From positions 1-56,348 of the forward strand of contig JACPYV010000067.1 in assembly GCA_016195825.1 (NCBI GenBank): a stretch of 56,348 nucleotides of DNA. The letters run 5' to 3'. Positions within the stretch are counted from its first letter, which is position 1, and each line of letters starts with the position of its first letter. The DNA comes from Burkholderiales bacterium. Lineage in GTDB: Bacteria > Pseudomonadota > Gammaproteobacteria > Burkholderiales > Burkholderiaceae_C. Under the pieces are notes generated by a model. It saw nothing but the letters and a program-made list of their open reading frames with translations, had not been told where the DNA came from and ran no database searches. Of the stretch, positions 33,801 to 42,674 are shown in pieces. A program made the translations under genes and the position numbers.

Positions 33801-35078
33801 TCAGGCGGCAGCCACTCTGGCGGCGCGCCGGCGCAGCCAGGCAGCCAGGCCCAGCAGGCCGGCCGCCATCAGCGCGGCCTCGCTGGGTTCTGGCACCTGG
33901 GTGAGGATGAGTTGGGACGCGTGCCCGTAGTTCGCCTCCAGCGAACTGAGGACGACAACGCCACTGCCGGACTGCACGACAAAGGCGAGATAGGGGCTGC
34001 CGGTGGCCTTCACGACGTCAGTGACGTCGAAATAGATTTCCTCGCCTTCGGCCGCCGCCGAGCCTTGCAGGCTGCCCACATACGAGTAGTAGCGGGAGGG
34101 CACGCCGTCCAGCGCGTCATCGGGGCTCAGCGAGCCCACGTTTGTGCCGTAGGCATGGACGCCGACATCAAAGTAGTTGCCGGCGCCGTAGTAGAAGTTC
34201 AGCGCCAGCCAGGCGCGGTCGACGCCACTGCCGACGGCCGGGCGTTCGAACTTCACCAGGCCTCGCCGTATGCCACCCGCAACCACAGGCTGTCCCTCAA
34301 GGAAGAGGTTGCATCCCGCGGCGCAGGATTGAAATGCGGGTGACCCGTCGCTGACAGGCTTGAGGCGCATCGCATTGAGCGGTGGCGGCATGACTGGCGC
34401 CGGCGCGGGTGCGGGTGCGGGTGCGGGTGCTGGCGCTGGTGAAGGCGCAGGAGTCGGTGCTGGAGTCGGGGCAGGTGCCGGGCTGGGTGCCGGTACTGGT
34501 GCCGGCGTGGGTGCCGGCCACGGGCTGGGTGCAGGTGCTGGAGTCGGGGCAGGAGTCGGGTTGGGTGCGGGTACCGGTGCCGGCGTGGGTGCCGGCCACG
34601 GGCTGGGTGCCGGCGCCGGTGTCGGAGCAGGCGCCGGCGATGGCACGGGGACCTGTCCAGGCGTTAGCGGTGGTGCAGGCGGCTGCATGCTTCCCGTGGA
34701 TGGGCCGTTGCCGTTGGACGGGCCCGTCGGCGTGGGTGCGGGCGCGGGCGCGGGTGAAGGTGTGGGGCCGGGAGTCGGGTCGGGACTGGGCGCCGGTGCT
34801 GGCGTGGGCGCCGGACTCGGCACGGGCCAGGGAGCGGGCGCCGGTGTAGGCGCAGGTGATGGGCTGGGCGCTACGCCCGTGCCAGCCATCAGCGGCGGCG
34901 GCGGTGGCAACGCGCCGCCGGTCGTGGAGCCATTCCCGGCCGAAGGTTGGCTGGTCGACAACGCCGCCGTGCGTTGAATGACGGCAACGCGCGAGGAGCT
35001 CGACACGGTCTGAGCCCATGCGGCGTTTCCGGTTGCGCACAGCAGTGCCACGGCCGTGGCGGTACTTGTATTTTTCAT
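33801..35078 (-). CDS. PEP-CTERM sorted protein with long Pro/Ala-rich repeat
   Basis: The 425-residue product has a signal peptide (ATAVALLCATGNAAWA), then a low-complexity stretch of Pro/Ala/Ser/Thr dipeptides (about residues 65-235). A globular C-terminal region with CAAGC follows, then a PEP-CTERM tail: VPEP, a short hydrophobic helix and RRRAA. PEP-CTERM tails are removed by exosortase, and such proteins are linked to extracellular matrix or surface. The globular part may be a carbohydrate-binding domain of DUF-type; not identified. The ATG has AGGGAG just upstream. Convergent with YcnI, 3 bp between stop codons. Confidence 0.85.
   Translation of the reverse strand: MKNTSTATAVALLCATGNAAWAQTVSSSSRVAVIQRTAALSTSQPSAGNGSTTGGALPPPPPLMAGTGVAPSPSPAPTPAPAPWPVPSPAPTPAPAPSPDPTPGPTPSPAPAPAPTPTGPSNGNGPSTGSMQPPAPPLTPGQVPVPSPAPAPTPAPAPSPWPAPTPAPVPAPNPTPAPTPAPAPSPWPAPTPAPVPAPSPAPAPTPAPTPAPSPAPAPAPAPAPAPAPVMPPPLNAMRLKPVSDGSPAFQSCAAGCNLFLEGQPVVAGGIRRGLVKFERPAVGSGVDRAWLALNFYYGAGNYFDVGVHAYGTNVGSLSPDDALDGVPSRYYSYVGSLQGSAAAEGEEIYFDVTDVVKATGSPYLAFVVQSGSGVVVLSSLEANYGHASQLILTQVPEPSEAALMAAGLLGLAAWLRRRAARVAAA
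34393..34875 (-). repeat. Pro/Ala dipeptide coding repeat
   Basis: This stretch is built from repeats of GCxCCx-type codons with the same short units (for example the plus-strand GCCGGCGTGGGTGCCGGCCACGG unit at about 34502 and again at 34582) in near-identical longer blocks. It encodes alternating Ala-Pro with Ser/Thr/Trp insertions. Such DNA is prone to slippage and length change between strains. A long open frame on the opposite strand is a by-product of the repeat. Confidence 0.85.
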
Positions 35079-35534
35079 CTCTCCCTCTGAGGCCTTCTGC
35101 GCGCGCAGTCTCTCCAGGGATGACAACGCGGCGATGACGGCCCCTGAGCCAAACGGCCCGGCGGAATTCCCTCGGCTGGTCGCCCCGGCGGGGCGCAATC
35201 CGCCGAATTAGCGGCCTGCGGCCCGCGCTGATCGCGGCATTGTTCTCAGCCCGGCGCGCCGATGATTCAGCCCGTCACCAGTGCACGGCCCCCGGCAACG
35301 TTTGCGGCCCCTGGCGAGGCGGTACGCGAGCCGCCCGCGACGAAGAGCACAAAGATTTCGGCCCGCCCGCAGCACTTCACCGTGCCGCCCGCGACCGGCC
35401 GCCTGCGCTGTGATGCACGCCGCAGCCCTACGGGTACCCACCAGGTGCCCGTCCCGGGCGGCGTGAAGCGCTCTTGCGCCCCGACCGGTTCACGCCGGCC
35501 GGGGCTTTTCCTTTGTGGCTTTTCCTTTTCGGCT
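35079..35534. other. gene-free stretch ending in a plus-strand terminator
   Basis: These 456 bp hold no gene I can support. Short open frames exist on both strands (the best on plus ends at 35466, on minus spans 35208-35441) but show no coding character. A strong plus-strand terminator sits at 35478-35509. The right part of the stretch must hold the promoter of the PEP-CTERM gene at 33801-35078. A small untranslated RNA ending at the terminator is possible. Confidence 0.5.
35478..35509 (+). terminator. Rho-independent terminator
   Basis: GCCCCGACCGG pairs with CCGGCCGGGGC across a 6-nt loop (one internal mismatch), followed by TTTTCCTTTG on the plus strand. The T run is on the plus side only. 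No plus-strand gene precedes it within about 1.6 kb, apart from the YcnI set that ends at 33797 beyond the opposing PEP-CTERM gene. Confidence 0.7.
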
Positions 35535-35978
35535 TCAGCGCATCGCGACGATGCCGCCTTCGCGGGCGTACTTGAGCAGGAACAGGCCGGCCTCGCTGCG
35601 CTCGCCGCTCTTCACCTGCACGTCCACGAGGCAGGCCTGGCCGACGTCGGTCGCCCGCACCACGCGCGTCTGGCGCGGCTGCGACGAGCGGCCCAGGCGC
35701 TCGATCAGTTGGCCATAGACCGCCTGGCGGCCGGTCTCGCCGGCGGCGCCCAGGCTGCCCTCGGCCGAAAACTGCGCGGTCAGGCCCCAGGCGTCGCTGG
35801 CGTTCCAGTGCGCGTCAAAGTCGTCCATCCGGCGCTGCAGCGCAGCCTTGTCCTCGCAGGGCGAGGCGGCGGCGAAGGCCTCCGAGGGCAAAGCCAGCAC
35901 GCCGGCGGCCACCAGGCCCATGGCGGCCACGAGGGCGGAAAACAGGCCCAGCGGGGCGGCAGAAATGAAGCGTTTCAT
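35535..35978 (-). CDS. exported NTF2/SnoaL-like protein
   Basis: The 147-residue product has a hydrophobic N-terminal segment (LFSALVAAMGLVAAGVLALPSEAFA) that acts as a signal peptide or anchor. It is followed by an NTF2-like cone fold of the SgcJ/EcaC type (RMDDFDAHWNASDAWGLTAQFSAEGSL). Members of this fold include isomerases, dehydratases and non-enzymatic binding proteins; activity cannot be assigned. It is last in a minus-strand set after two cytochrome genes (30-bp gap). Confidence 0.75.
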   Translation of the reverse strand: MKRFISAAPLGLFSALVAAMGLVAAGVLALPSEAFAAASPCEDKAALQRRMDDFDAHWNASDAWGLTAQFSAEGSLGAAGETGRQAVYGQLIERLGRSSQPRQTRVVRATDVGQACLVDVQVKSGERSEAGLFLLKYAREGGIVAMR

Positions 35979-36008
35979 GGCGGATCTCCTTGGATTCAGG
36001 CGAGGGGG

Positions 36009-36530
36009 TCAGGGTTGGGCGGGGAGCAGCGGCTCCGGCACCTTGTTTCGGATGGGCGGCAGCGACTTGAGGTAGGCGAACACGGCCTTGAGGTCGTCGT
36101 CGGTCATCTGGTTGTAGACCGGGATGGGCATGGGCGGCAGCACCGGCCGGCCACGGCCAAGGTGGCGGCCGGTGCGGATGGTCTGCACGAAGTCTTCTTC
36201 GCTCCAGCGGCCCAGGCCCGTCTCCATGTCGGGGGTCAGGTTGGCCGTGAAGCTGACGCCCCAGGGGCCGGAGAAGGCCGTCGCGGTGACAGCGGTGACG
36301 GCCATCCACGGGCCGGCCGGCACAGCCACAGGCGCCGTGATGACCAGCTCCTGCGGGTGGCCGGACAGGCGCCTCGCCACGTCGGGTTCAGGGCCGTGGG
36401 CGCCCATCTTCAACGGCGTGTGGCAGTCCATGCAGCCGCTGGTGTTGACGAGGTAGTGGCCGCGCTCGATGCGGTCGGCCGCCTGGGCCGTGCCGGCCAG
36501 CAGGATGAGCAGGGGGATCAGGGCTTTCAT
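36009..36530 (-). CDS. exported c-type cytochrome
   Basis: The 173-residue product has a signal peptide (ALIPLLILLAGTAQA) and one heme c site CMDCH near residue 34. It also has the sequences GVSFTANLTPDMETGLGRWSEEDFVQTIRTG and PPMPIPVYNQMTDDDLKAVFAYLKS, as in the small cytochrome subunits of alcohol/aldehyde or sorbitol dehydrogenases. It is a periplasmic electron carrier. The ATG overlaps the upstream cytochrome gene's TGA (ATGA). Confidence 0.88.
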   Translation of the reverse strand: MKALIPLLILLAGTAQAADRIERGHYLVNTSGCMDCHTPLKMGAHGPEPDVARRLSGHPQELVITAPVAVPAGPWMAVTAVTATAFSGPWGVSFTANLTPDMETGLGRWSEEDFVQTIRTGRHLGRGRPVLPPMPIPVYNQMTDDDLKAVFAYLKSLPPIRNKVPEPLLPAQP

Positions 36531-37366
36531 GGAAGGATCTCCGGGTTGAAGTGGCGGTTCAGCAGGGCCAGGCCCTGGGGGTCGATCTCGCGGGTGCCCA
36601 GGGGTGGCATCTGCTGGTAGGGGTTGCGGGTGCCGGCGCGCCGCAGCACGGCGGCGCCGTCCACCGGGGCCGGCCGGCCGCCGACATCCAGCGCCAGGCG
36701 TAGCGGTACGGGCACGCCGCCGTCGAAATGACAGTGCCCGCAGTTGCCATGCAGGTAGCCACGCGCGGCGTGCTCGGCGGCGTTGATGGCGACGAAGTCA
36801 GGCGCCTGCGTGACCCACCTGGCAGGGGCGCCGCGCAGCAGGCCTTCGCGCAGCAGCGCCGGCACGGCCGGGCCCAGCTGCAGCGCCGCAAAGCCCAGCA
36901 CCGGACTGCGTGCGCCCGCGTGGCAGGCGATGCAATCGCCCACCGACGGGATGTCGTAGCGCTTGCCGTCGGGCAGCGTCAGCACCTGGCCGCGGGCCGG
37001 GGCGCGCATGGCGTCAGCGCCGTCCCAGACGTAGCTGGCGAATTCCCAACGGCCGTCCGCGCCCAACACGAGGTGGCGGGTCTCGACGCGCCGACTGTCC
37101 ACGCTGAACTCCTTCCACAGCCGCGTACCGACGGGGAAGCGCCAGGCATTGGGCTGGCTGGCATCGACCTGGGTACCGGGCGGCAGCGCGATCCAGCGCC
37201 GCTTGGCCGCGCCGTCGGACCACAGCGCGAAGCGCGGCTCGAATGCGCGAACGCCGGCACCGTCCAGACCGGTCTGGCTCAGGCGTTCGGGCAGCTCGGC
37301 ACGCGCCGCGATGGCGACGGTGCCGAGCCCGAGGGCCACGACGAGACAGAAGGCGAGGTGTTGCAT
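36527..37366 (-). CDS. exported protein with two heme c sites
   Basis: The 279-residue product has a signal peptide (FCLVVALGLGTVAIAARA), then a beta-rich N-terminal region (FEPRFALWSDGAAKRRWIALPPGTQVD) found in a family of exported cytochrome-related proteins. Two CxxCH heme sites follow: CIACH (about residue 147) and CGHCH (about residue 210). It is coupled to the smaller cytochrome by ATGA overlap. Electron donor and acceptor are unknown. The start at 37366 is chosen because the signal peptide begins there; I see no good ribosome binding site. Confidence 0.8.
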   Translation of the reverse strand: MQHLAFCLVVALGLGTVAIAARAELPERLSQTGLDGAGVRAFEPRFALWSDGAAKRRWIALPPGTQVDASQPNAWRFPVGTRLWKEFSVDSRRVETRHLVLGADGRWEFASYVWDGADAMRAPARGQVLTLPDGKRYDIPSVGDCIACHAGARSPVLGFAALQLGPAVPALLREGLLRGAPARWVTQAPDFVAINAAEHAARGYLHGNCGHCHFDGGVPVPLRLALDVGGRPAPVDGAAVLRRAGTRNPYQQMPPLGTREIDPQGLALLNRHFNPEILP

Positions 37367-37561
37367 GGCCGGCACTTTGCCGAGCGAGCCCGGCCCCGGC
37401 ATCGCCACGATGGGCCAGCACCAAGGCTGCCGTGGAGCCATGACGAAGGGCATGCCCATGGCCCACCGGCGATGGCCCGTCGGAGCGATGGCAGCGGGCC
37501 TTGCGGCCGGAACACTGCTGGGCATCCGGCCTCCCCTTCATGCCGGCATCAAGGACCCACC

Positions 37562-38242
37562 ATGACCAACTCCACCCCGCGCCTGGACCTCTACGCCCAC
37601 ATCCACAAGGCCCTGCGCCTGTTCATGACCGACACGCTGCAGCACCTCAGCCGCATCGACATCGACGACCCAATGGACATCGCAGCCAGCCTCGCCCAGC
37701 TGGATGCGCTGCTGGACGCCACCCAGCACCACATCGACAAGGAGAACGAGTTCGTCCATCCGGCTATCGAAGCGCGCCGCGCCGGCGCCAGTGTGGCCAT
37801 CGAGGCCGAGCACGAGGAGCACCTGGACAGCATCGGCGCGCTGCGTGCCGAAGCGGCGGCGCTGCGCGCTCTGCCGTCCGCCGGCTCGGCCCAGCGGCTT
37901 TACCGGCGCTTTGCGGCCTTCGTGGCCCACAACTTCGAGCACATGGCCGTGGAGGAAAGCCGCCACAACCAGGCGTTGTGGGCGGCCTATTCGGACGCGG
38001 AGCTGAGCGAGATCCACGGCCGCATCATGGCCAGCATCGGCCCGCGCGAGATGAGCGACACGCTGCGGTGGATGATCCCGGCCCTCACCCCCGCCGAGCG
38101 CGCCCTGCTCGTCGGCAGCCTGCCGCCGGCAGCGCAGGCACCGGTGCTGGCCTCGGCACGCACGCTGCTGCAGGACACGGCCTGGGCCAAGCTGTGCCGG
38201 GCGCTGGGTCAGGCCAGCGTGCCCGGCCTGGTGGAGGCCTGA
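37562..38242 (+). CDS. hemerythrin domain-containing protein
   Basis: The 226-residue product has an N-terminal hemerythrin-like four-helix bundle with the ligand set: His in AHIHK, His/Glu in HHIDKENEFVHP, HEEH and HNFEHMAVEE. This is a di-iron site for O2, NO or reactive species. The C-terminal 80 residues are helical and end AWAKLCRALG. Gene context with cytochromes fits a redox or gas-response role. The 3' end overlaps convergent luxR-type gene by 34 bp. Confidence 0.85.
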   Translation: MTNSTPRLDLYAHIHKALRLFMTDTLQHLSRIDIDDPMDIAASLAQLDALLDATQHHIDKENEFVHPAIEARRAGASVAIEAEHEEHLDSIGALRAEAAALRALPSAGSAQRLYRRFAAFVAHNFEHMAVEESRHNQALWAAYSDAELSEIHGRIMASIGPREMSDTLRWMIPALTPAERALLVGSLPPAAQAPVLASARTLLQDTAWAKLCRALGQASVPGLVEA

Positions 38243-40836
38243 CGGTCGCGCCACCACGCGGCGGCCTCGCCGCGTGAGTTCAGGCCCAGCTTGTCGAGGA
38301 TGTTGGCCACATGCCGCTTGACGGTGTGGGGGCTCAGGTCCAGCGCGCGAGCGATGTGCTTGTTGCTGGCGCCCGCGGCGATCTGGGCGATGACCTCGGC
38401 CTCGCGCTGCGACAGGCGATCGTCCAGCGGCGCCGCCGCGGCTGCCGCGGCAGCCTGGGTGGCAGGCCGCAGGCCTTCGGCCCAGCCGCGCAAACGGGCC
38501 AGGTCGCCGGCGTCCAGCAGGTCGCCCCAGTCCTGCGCCGCCACCTGCAGCAGCCGCGGCACCGCCCACAGTAGCCCGCCCGGCTCGCGCCGGGCCAGCG
38601 CCGGAGCCAGCACCTCGGCCGCGCCAGCGCGGTCACCCTGCTCCAGCAGCGCCGCGGCCAGGCGCACCCGAGCCTCGGCCAACTGGCCCAGCAGGTCGCC
38701 GCTCTCGCCATCGGCCAGCAGGCCGCGCCAGCCGGCGATGGCCTCGTCGCGCCGACCCTGCAGCGCGGCCAGTTGCGCCTGCAATCCAAGCAGCGGCTGC
38801 GGCCGGTGCGGCATAACCAGGTCGGGCAGGTCGGCGCCCACGCGCACCAGCCGCTCCAGGCCCTCGGCCAGCGCGTCGCGGTCGCCCACGGCCGCGGCCA
38901 TGCGGGCCATGAAGAAGCTGGCATGCCACTGTCCCCAGGCGCCGTAGCCCGGCACATGCTCGGCCAGGCGCAGCCGCATCATCGCCAGCGCTTCCTCGTG
39001 CCGGCCGGCGATCAGATCCAGCATGGCGTGCAAGGCCTGGCCGTGGTTGCGCGCGATTACGAGGCGCCCGAACCACGCGGCATCGGCCTCAGCACGGGCC
39101 AGCAGCTGCTGCGACTCGGCCAGCCGCCCCTGCCAGAACAGGTTCCAGGCCTGCGCCATGTGGGCGTTGACGCCGAAGGGCAGCGGCCGCTCGCCCAGCA
39201 CCTGCACGGCGCCGCGGTACCAGCGGTCCACCACGGGCGCCATAGCCAGGCAACTGATCTGGCGCGGCGGCGGCGAGCCGGTGTACCAAGCCTCCAGCGA
39301 CGCGCTCTGCAGCAGCTCGGTGACGAGGGCGTCGAACAGCGGCGCGACGGCGTCGAAGCGGCAGCTCTCCAGCGCATGCCAGGCCCGGCCCAGCAGCGTC
39401 ATGCGGCGCAGCTCGCCGCTGAGCGCAAACGGGTCCAGGTCGCGCAGCAAGGCCTCGGCCTCGTTGAGCCGGCCCTGAGCGATCAGCAGGATGCTGCGAT
39501 GGGCGCGCGCGGCGCGCAGGCCGGCCTCGTCGCCCCGAGCCAGGAACAGCGCCTCGGCGCGGCCCAGGTGCCATTCGGCCTGCTGGGCCTCCCACAGCAC
39601 CCACAGCGCCAGCGCCTTGACGCGGTGCAGCTCGGGGCTGGACTCGGCGAAGCCGGGGTCGAAGCGGCGCGTCAGGTCCAGCAGGCCTTGCGCGCCGAGC
39701 TGGTTCATCAGCAGCGCGCCGTCGGCCAGCAGCAGTTGGGCCGCACGCTCAGGCCGGCCGGCAGCCAGCAGCAGGCCCTGGCGGCGCAGCGCATCGGTCT
39801 CCAGCACGGCGGCACGTTCCAGCAGCTGGCGGTGCAGGTCAGGCTGCTCCTGGCGCAGGCGCTGCTGCAGCATGTCGCGGAACAGCTGGTGCAGGCGCAG
39901 CGTGTGCGGCGCCAGGTCGACGACGGTGACGAACAGTGCCAGCCGCTCCATCTCGGCCAGCCAGCCGGCGGCATGGGCGTCCTCGCCCAGCGCCTGGCAG
40001 CGCGCGGCGTCCAGCTCGTGCAGCACGCTGGTACGCAGCAGGAAGCCGCGCAGCCCGGCCTCCAGCCGGTCCAGCACCTCGGCGGCGAGGTAGTCGAAGG
40101 TCGCGCGGTCGATGGCGGCGGGCAAGCGCTGGCCACCCTGGTTCAGCACCAGGCGCAGGCCTGCCGGCCAACCCTGGCTGCGCTCGTAGAGCTCGGTCGC
40201 GGCGGCCTCGTCCAGGCCCGCAGCCTGGGCCAGTTGCCCGACCTCGCCACGCGCCAACGCCAGCTCGGCCGGGCCCAGGTCGGCCAGCTCACCGGCGGCG
40301 CGCAGCCGCGCCAGGCGCAGCGGCGGCTCGTGGCGGGCCGCCAGCACCAGCCGCCAGCGCCAGCCCATGCGCGCCAGCCAGCGGTCCAGGAACTGCAGCG
40401 AGGCCGCGTCGACCAGGTGGTGGGCGTCGTCCAGCACGATGAGCCCGCGCTCCACCTCGCAGGCCTCCAACGCGTTCAGCATCGCGTCGGCCACGGTGAC
40501 GACCTCGGCGCCGCCGCGCAGCGCAGCGTCGCGCAGCCCCTCGGGCGCCGTGCGCCAGGGCGGGTCGAAGGCCTCCAGCGCGATGAACAGGCAGTCCAGC
40601 AGCCGGCCCAGGTCGTCGCCCTCGTCCAGCGCAACCCATGCCACGGCCACCTCGTCGGGCTGCCCGGCCAGCACCTGGGTCAGCAGCGCCGTCTTGCCGA
40701 AACCGGCGGGGGCGCTGATGAGCAGCACGCGCTGATGGTCCAGAGCGCGCTGCACCGCGGCGAGCAGCGCCGGGCGCGGCAAAAGCAGGCCCTCGCGGGG
40801 CCGTGGTGTGCGGGTCTTGGTGTGGGCCAGAGCCAT
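38209..40836 (-). CDS. large LuxR-family (LAL/MalT-type) transcriptional regulator
   Basis: The 875-residue product has an N-terminal STAND ATPase with Walker A APAGFGKTALL (about 41-51) and a later IVLDDAHHLVD Walker B. A central TPR-like helical region follows. A LuxR C-terminal DNA-binding domain ends it (LSQREAEVIAQIAAGASNKHIARALDLSPHTVKRH). This is the MalT layout; such regulators bind ATP and an inducer before activating promoters. No target can be named; adjacent candidates are the hemerythrin gene (convergent) and phoD (divergent, 138 bp). Confidence 0.92.
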   Translation of the reverse strand: MALAHTKTRTPRPREGLLLPRPALLAAVQRALDHQRVLLISAPAGFGKTALLTQVLAGQPDEVAVAWVALDEGDDLGRLLDCLFIALEAFDPPWRTAPEGLRDAALRGGAEVVTVADAMLNALEACEVERGLIVLDDAHHLVDAASLQFLDRWLARMGWRWRLVLAARHEPPLRLARLRAAGELADLGPAELALARGEVGQLAQAAGLDEAAATELYERSQGWPAGLRLVLNQGGQRLPAAIDRATFDYLAAEVLDRLEAGLRGFLLRTSVLHELDAARCQALGEDAHAAGWLAEMERLALFVTVVDLAPHTLRLHQLFRDMLQQRLRQEQPDLHRQLLERAAVLETDALRRQGLLLAAGRPERAAQLLLADGALLMNQLGAQGLLDLTRRFDPGFAESSPELHRVKALALWVLWEAQQAEWHLGRAEALFLARGDEAGLRAARAHRSILLIAQGRLNEAEALLRDLDPFALSGELRRMTLLGRAWHALESCRFDAVAPLFDALVTELLQSASLEAWYTGSPPPRQISCLAMAPVVDRWYRGAVQVLGERPLPFGVNAHMAQAWNLFWQGRLAESQQLLARAEADAAWFGRLVIARNHGQALHAMLDLIAGRHEEALAMMRLRLAEHVPGYGAWGQWHASFFMARMAAAVGDRDALAEGLERLVRVGADLPDLVMPHRPQPLLGLQAQLAALQGRRDEAIAGWRGLLADGESGDLLGQLAEARVRLAAALLEQGDRAGAAEVLAPALARREPGGLLWAVPRLLQVAAQDWGDLLDAGDLARLRGWAEGLRPATQAAAAAAAAPLDDRLSQREAEVIAQIAAGASNKHIARALDLSPHTVKRHVANILDKLGLNSRGEAAAWWRDRQASTRPGTLA

Positions 40837-40974
40837 GGCCCGAAATGATAGGGGCCGGATCAGGCGCCGGCATGGTCCGGCTCATGGTCCGGCTGTCTCA
40901 GCCGCGTCAAACAGCGTCGCGATAGTCGCCCCACAGGCCGGGCATGCCGCACGGCGATGGCAACGAGGTTTTCC
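40837..40974. promoter_or_regulatory. divergent promoter region, LuxR-type regulator and phoD
   Basis: These 138 bp carry the promoters of two divergent genes. A direct repeat of TGGTCCGGCT occurs at 40873 and 40885 just ahead of the regulator start. No clear dyad operator or sigma-70 boxes are visible. Confidence 0.35.
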
Positions 40975-42654
40975 ATGGGTCGTCCCACCAAAGTCCAGCC
41001 CGCGCGCATCGGCAGCAGCCGCCGCGAGTTCTTCAAGCGCTCCGGCGCCGGCACCGTGGCGCTGGTGGCCGCACCAGCCCTGCTGCCGCTCACGGCCCAG
41101 GCCGCGGGCAGCACGGTCTTCCTGCATGGCGTGGCCAGCGGCGACCCGCTGGCCGACCGCGTCATCCTGTGGACACGCGTAACGCCCATCACGCCCCGGC
41201 CGGCCGTGGTGGTGACCTATGTCATCGCAACCGACCCGGCCCTGACGCAGGTCGTGCAACGTGGCAACACCAAGACCAACCCGGGCCGCGACTACACGGT
41301 CAAGGTGGACGCCGCCGGCCTCAAGCCCGCGACGACCTACTACTACCAGTTCAGCGCCGAAGGCACGGCCAGCCCAGTGGGCCGCACGAAGACGCTGCCC
41401 ACCACCGGCGCCAGCAGCCTGCGCATGGCCGTGGTCAGCTGCTCCAACCACGCCTACGGCTACTTCAACGCCTATGCCCGCATCGCCGCGCGCGCCGACC
41501 TGGACCTGGTCATGCACCTGGGCGACTACATCTACGAATACGGCACCGCCCAGTACGGCAATGTGCGCGCCACCGAACCGGCACACGAGATCGTCACGCT
41601 GGCCGACTATCGCCAGCGCCATGCCCAGTACAAGCGCGACGCCGACTCGCAGGCCATGCACCGCCAGCACCCGCTGATCGCCATCTGGGACGACCACGAG
41701 ACGGCCAACAACAGCTGGAACGGCGGTGCCGAGAACCACCAGCCCGCCACCGAGGGCGACTGGAGCGCCCGCGTGGCCGCCGCCCTGCAGGCCTACTACG
41801 AGTGGATGCCGGTGCGCCCGGTGGACGTGAACAAGCCGCGCGACAACCACCGCGGCTTCGCCTACGGCGACCTGGCCGACCTGCTGATGCTCGAGGAGCG
41901 TATCAATGCCCGCTCCGAGCAGCTGACCACCGCGGTGCACGCCACGCCCTTCGGCGCCGGCTTCTCCACCACCGACCCGGGCTACGGCGACGCCAACCGC
42001 ACGCTGCTGGGCGACGCCCAGGAGAGCTGGCTGGTCAACCGCCTGCGCACCACGCCGGCGCAGTGGAAGCTGCTGGGCCAGGGCGTCATGTTTGCCCAGC
42101 TCAAGGCCCCGGGCAGCAACCAGGCCACGGACCCGGGCCTGTACTTCATCAACAGCGACCAGTGGGACGGCTACGAGCCGGCCCGCAACCGCCTGTACGC
42201 CGCCATCAAGGGCGACGCCGCCAACGCGCAGGTCAACAACCTCGTCGTGCTGACCGGCGACATCCACAGCAGCTGGGCCGCCGACCTGCACCCCAACCCC
42301 TACAACCCGGCCGCCTACGACAAGACCACCGGCGCCGGTTCGCTGGGCGTCGAGTTCGTCGGCACCTCGGTCTCGTCGCCCGGCATCGACACCGACACGA
42401 CGGGTGCGATCGCCGGCGCGATCAAGTTCTACAACCCGCACTTCAAGTACGTGCAGCTGACCCGGCGCGGCTACATGCTGGTGGACGTGAACCGCGACCG
42501 CGTCGTCGGCGAGTGGTGGTACGTGGACACCGTGGCCAGCCCCAGCAACGTCGAGACCTTCGCCACCGCCTGGGAAGTGCGCCACGGCGAGAACCACCTG
42601 CGCGCCTCGGCCCAGACGCTTGCACGCGCCAACCCACCGCTGCTGGCGCCCTGA
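40975..42654 (+). CDS. phoD: PhoD-like alkaline phosphatase, Tat-exported
   Basis: The 559-residue product has a twin-arginine signal (SSRREFFKRSGAG) and an N-terminal Ig-like PhoD_N domain (GVASGDPLADRVILWTRV), then the phosphatase domain. Metal-site motifs are MHLGDYIYEYG, IWDDHETANNSW and VVLTGDIHSSWA. PhoD enzymes are Ca/Fe-dependent phosphomono- and diesterases that release phosphate outside the cytoplasm. The ATG at 40975 has GAGG 6 nt upstream and is preferred over an ATG at 40957. The next gene follows after 20 bp. Confidence 0.92.
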   Translation: MGRPTKVQPARIGSSRREFFKRSGAGTVALVAAPALLPLTAQAAGSTVFLHGVASGDPLADRVILWTRVTPITPRPAVVVTYVIATDPALTQVVQRGNTKTNPGRDYTVKVDAAGLKPATTYYYQFSAEGTASPVGRTKTLPTTGASSLRMAVVSCSNHAYGYFNAYARIAARADLDLVMHLGDYIYEYGTAQYGNVRATEPAHEIVTLADYRQRHAQYKRDADSQAMHRQHPLIAIWDDHETANNSWNGGAENHQPATEGDWSARVAAALQAYYEWMPVRPVDVNKPRDNHRGFAYGDLADLLMLEERINARSEQLTTAVHATPFGAGFSTTDPGYGDANRTLLGDAQESWLVNRLRTTPAQWKLLGQGVMFAQLKAPGSNQATDPGLYFINSDQWDGYEPARNRLYAAIKGDAANAQVNNLVVLTGDIHSSWAADLHPNPYNPAAYDKTTGAGSLGVEFVGTSVSSPGIDTDTTGAIAGAIKFYNPHFKYVQLTRRGYMLVDVNRDRVVGEWWYVDTVASPSNVETFATAWEVRHGENHLRASAQTLARANPPLLAP

Positions 42655-42674
42655 TTCGCCCAAGGACCAAGACC

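Noticed and set aside
34360..34977. 205-residue Gly/Ala-repeat open frame on the plus strand
   Set aside because: It is the reverse reading of the Pro/Ala-coding repeat of the PEP-CTERM gene, which has a signal peptide and sorting tail in the real frame.
35262..36620. 452-residue plus-strand open frame
   Set aside because: It crosses the terminator at 35478-35509 and then runs antisense to the NTF2-like and cytochrome genes; no protein pattern is seen in its first part.
38773..40848. 691-residue plus-strand open frame
   Set aside because: It is the shadow of the LuxR-family gene, which has clear Walker A and HTH motifs in the minus frame.
40882..42663. 593-residue minus-strand open frame
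   Set aside because: It opposes the phoD gene, whose metal motifs and Tat signal prove the plus frame.
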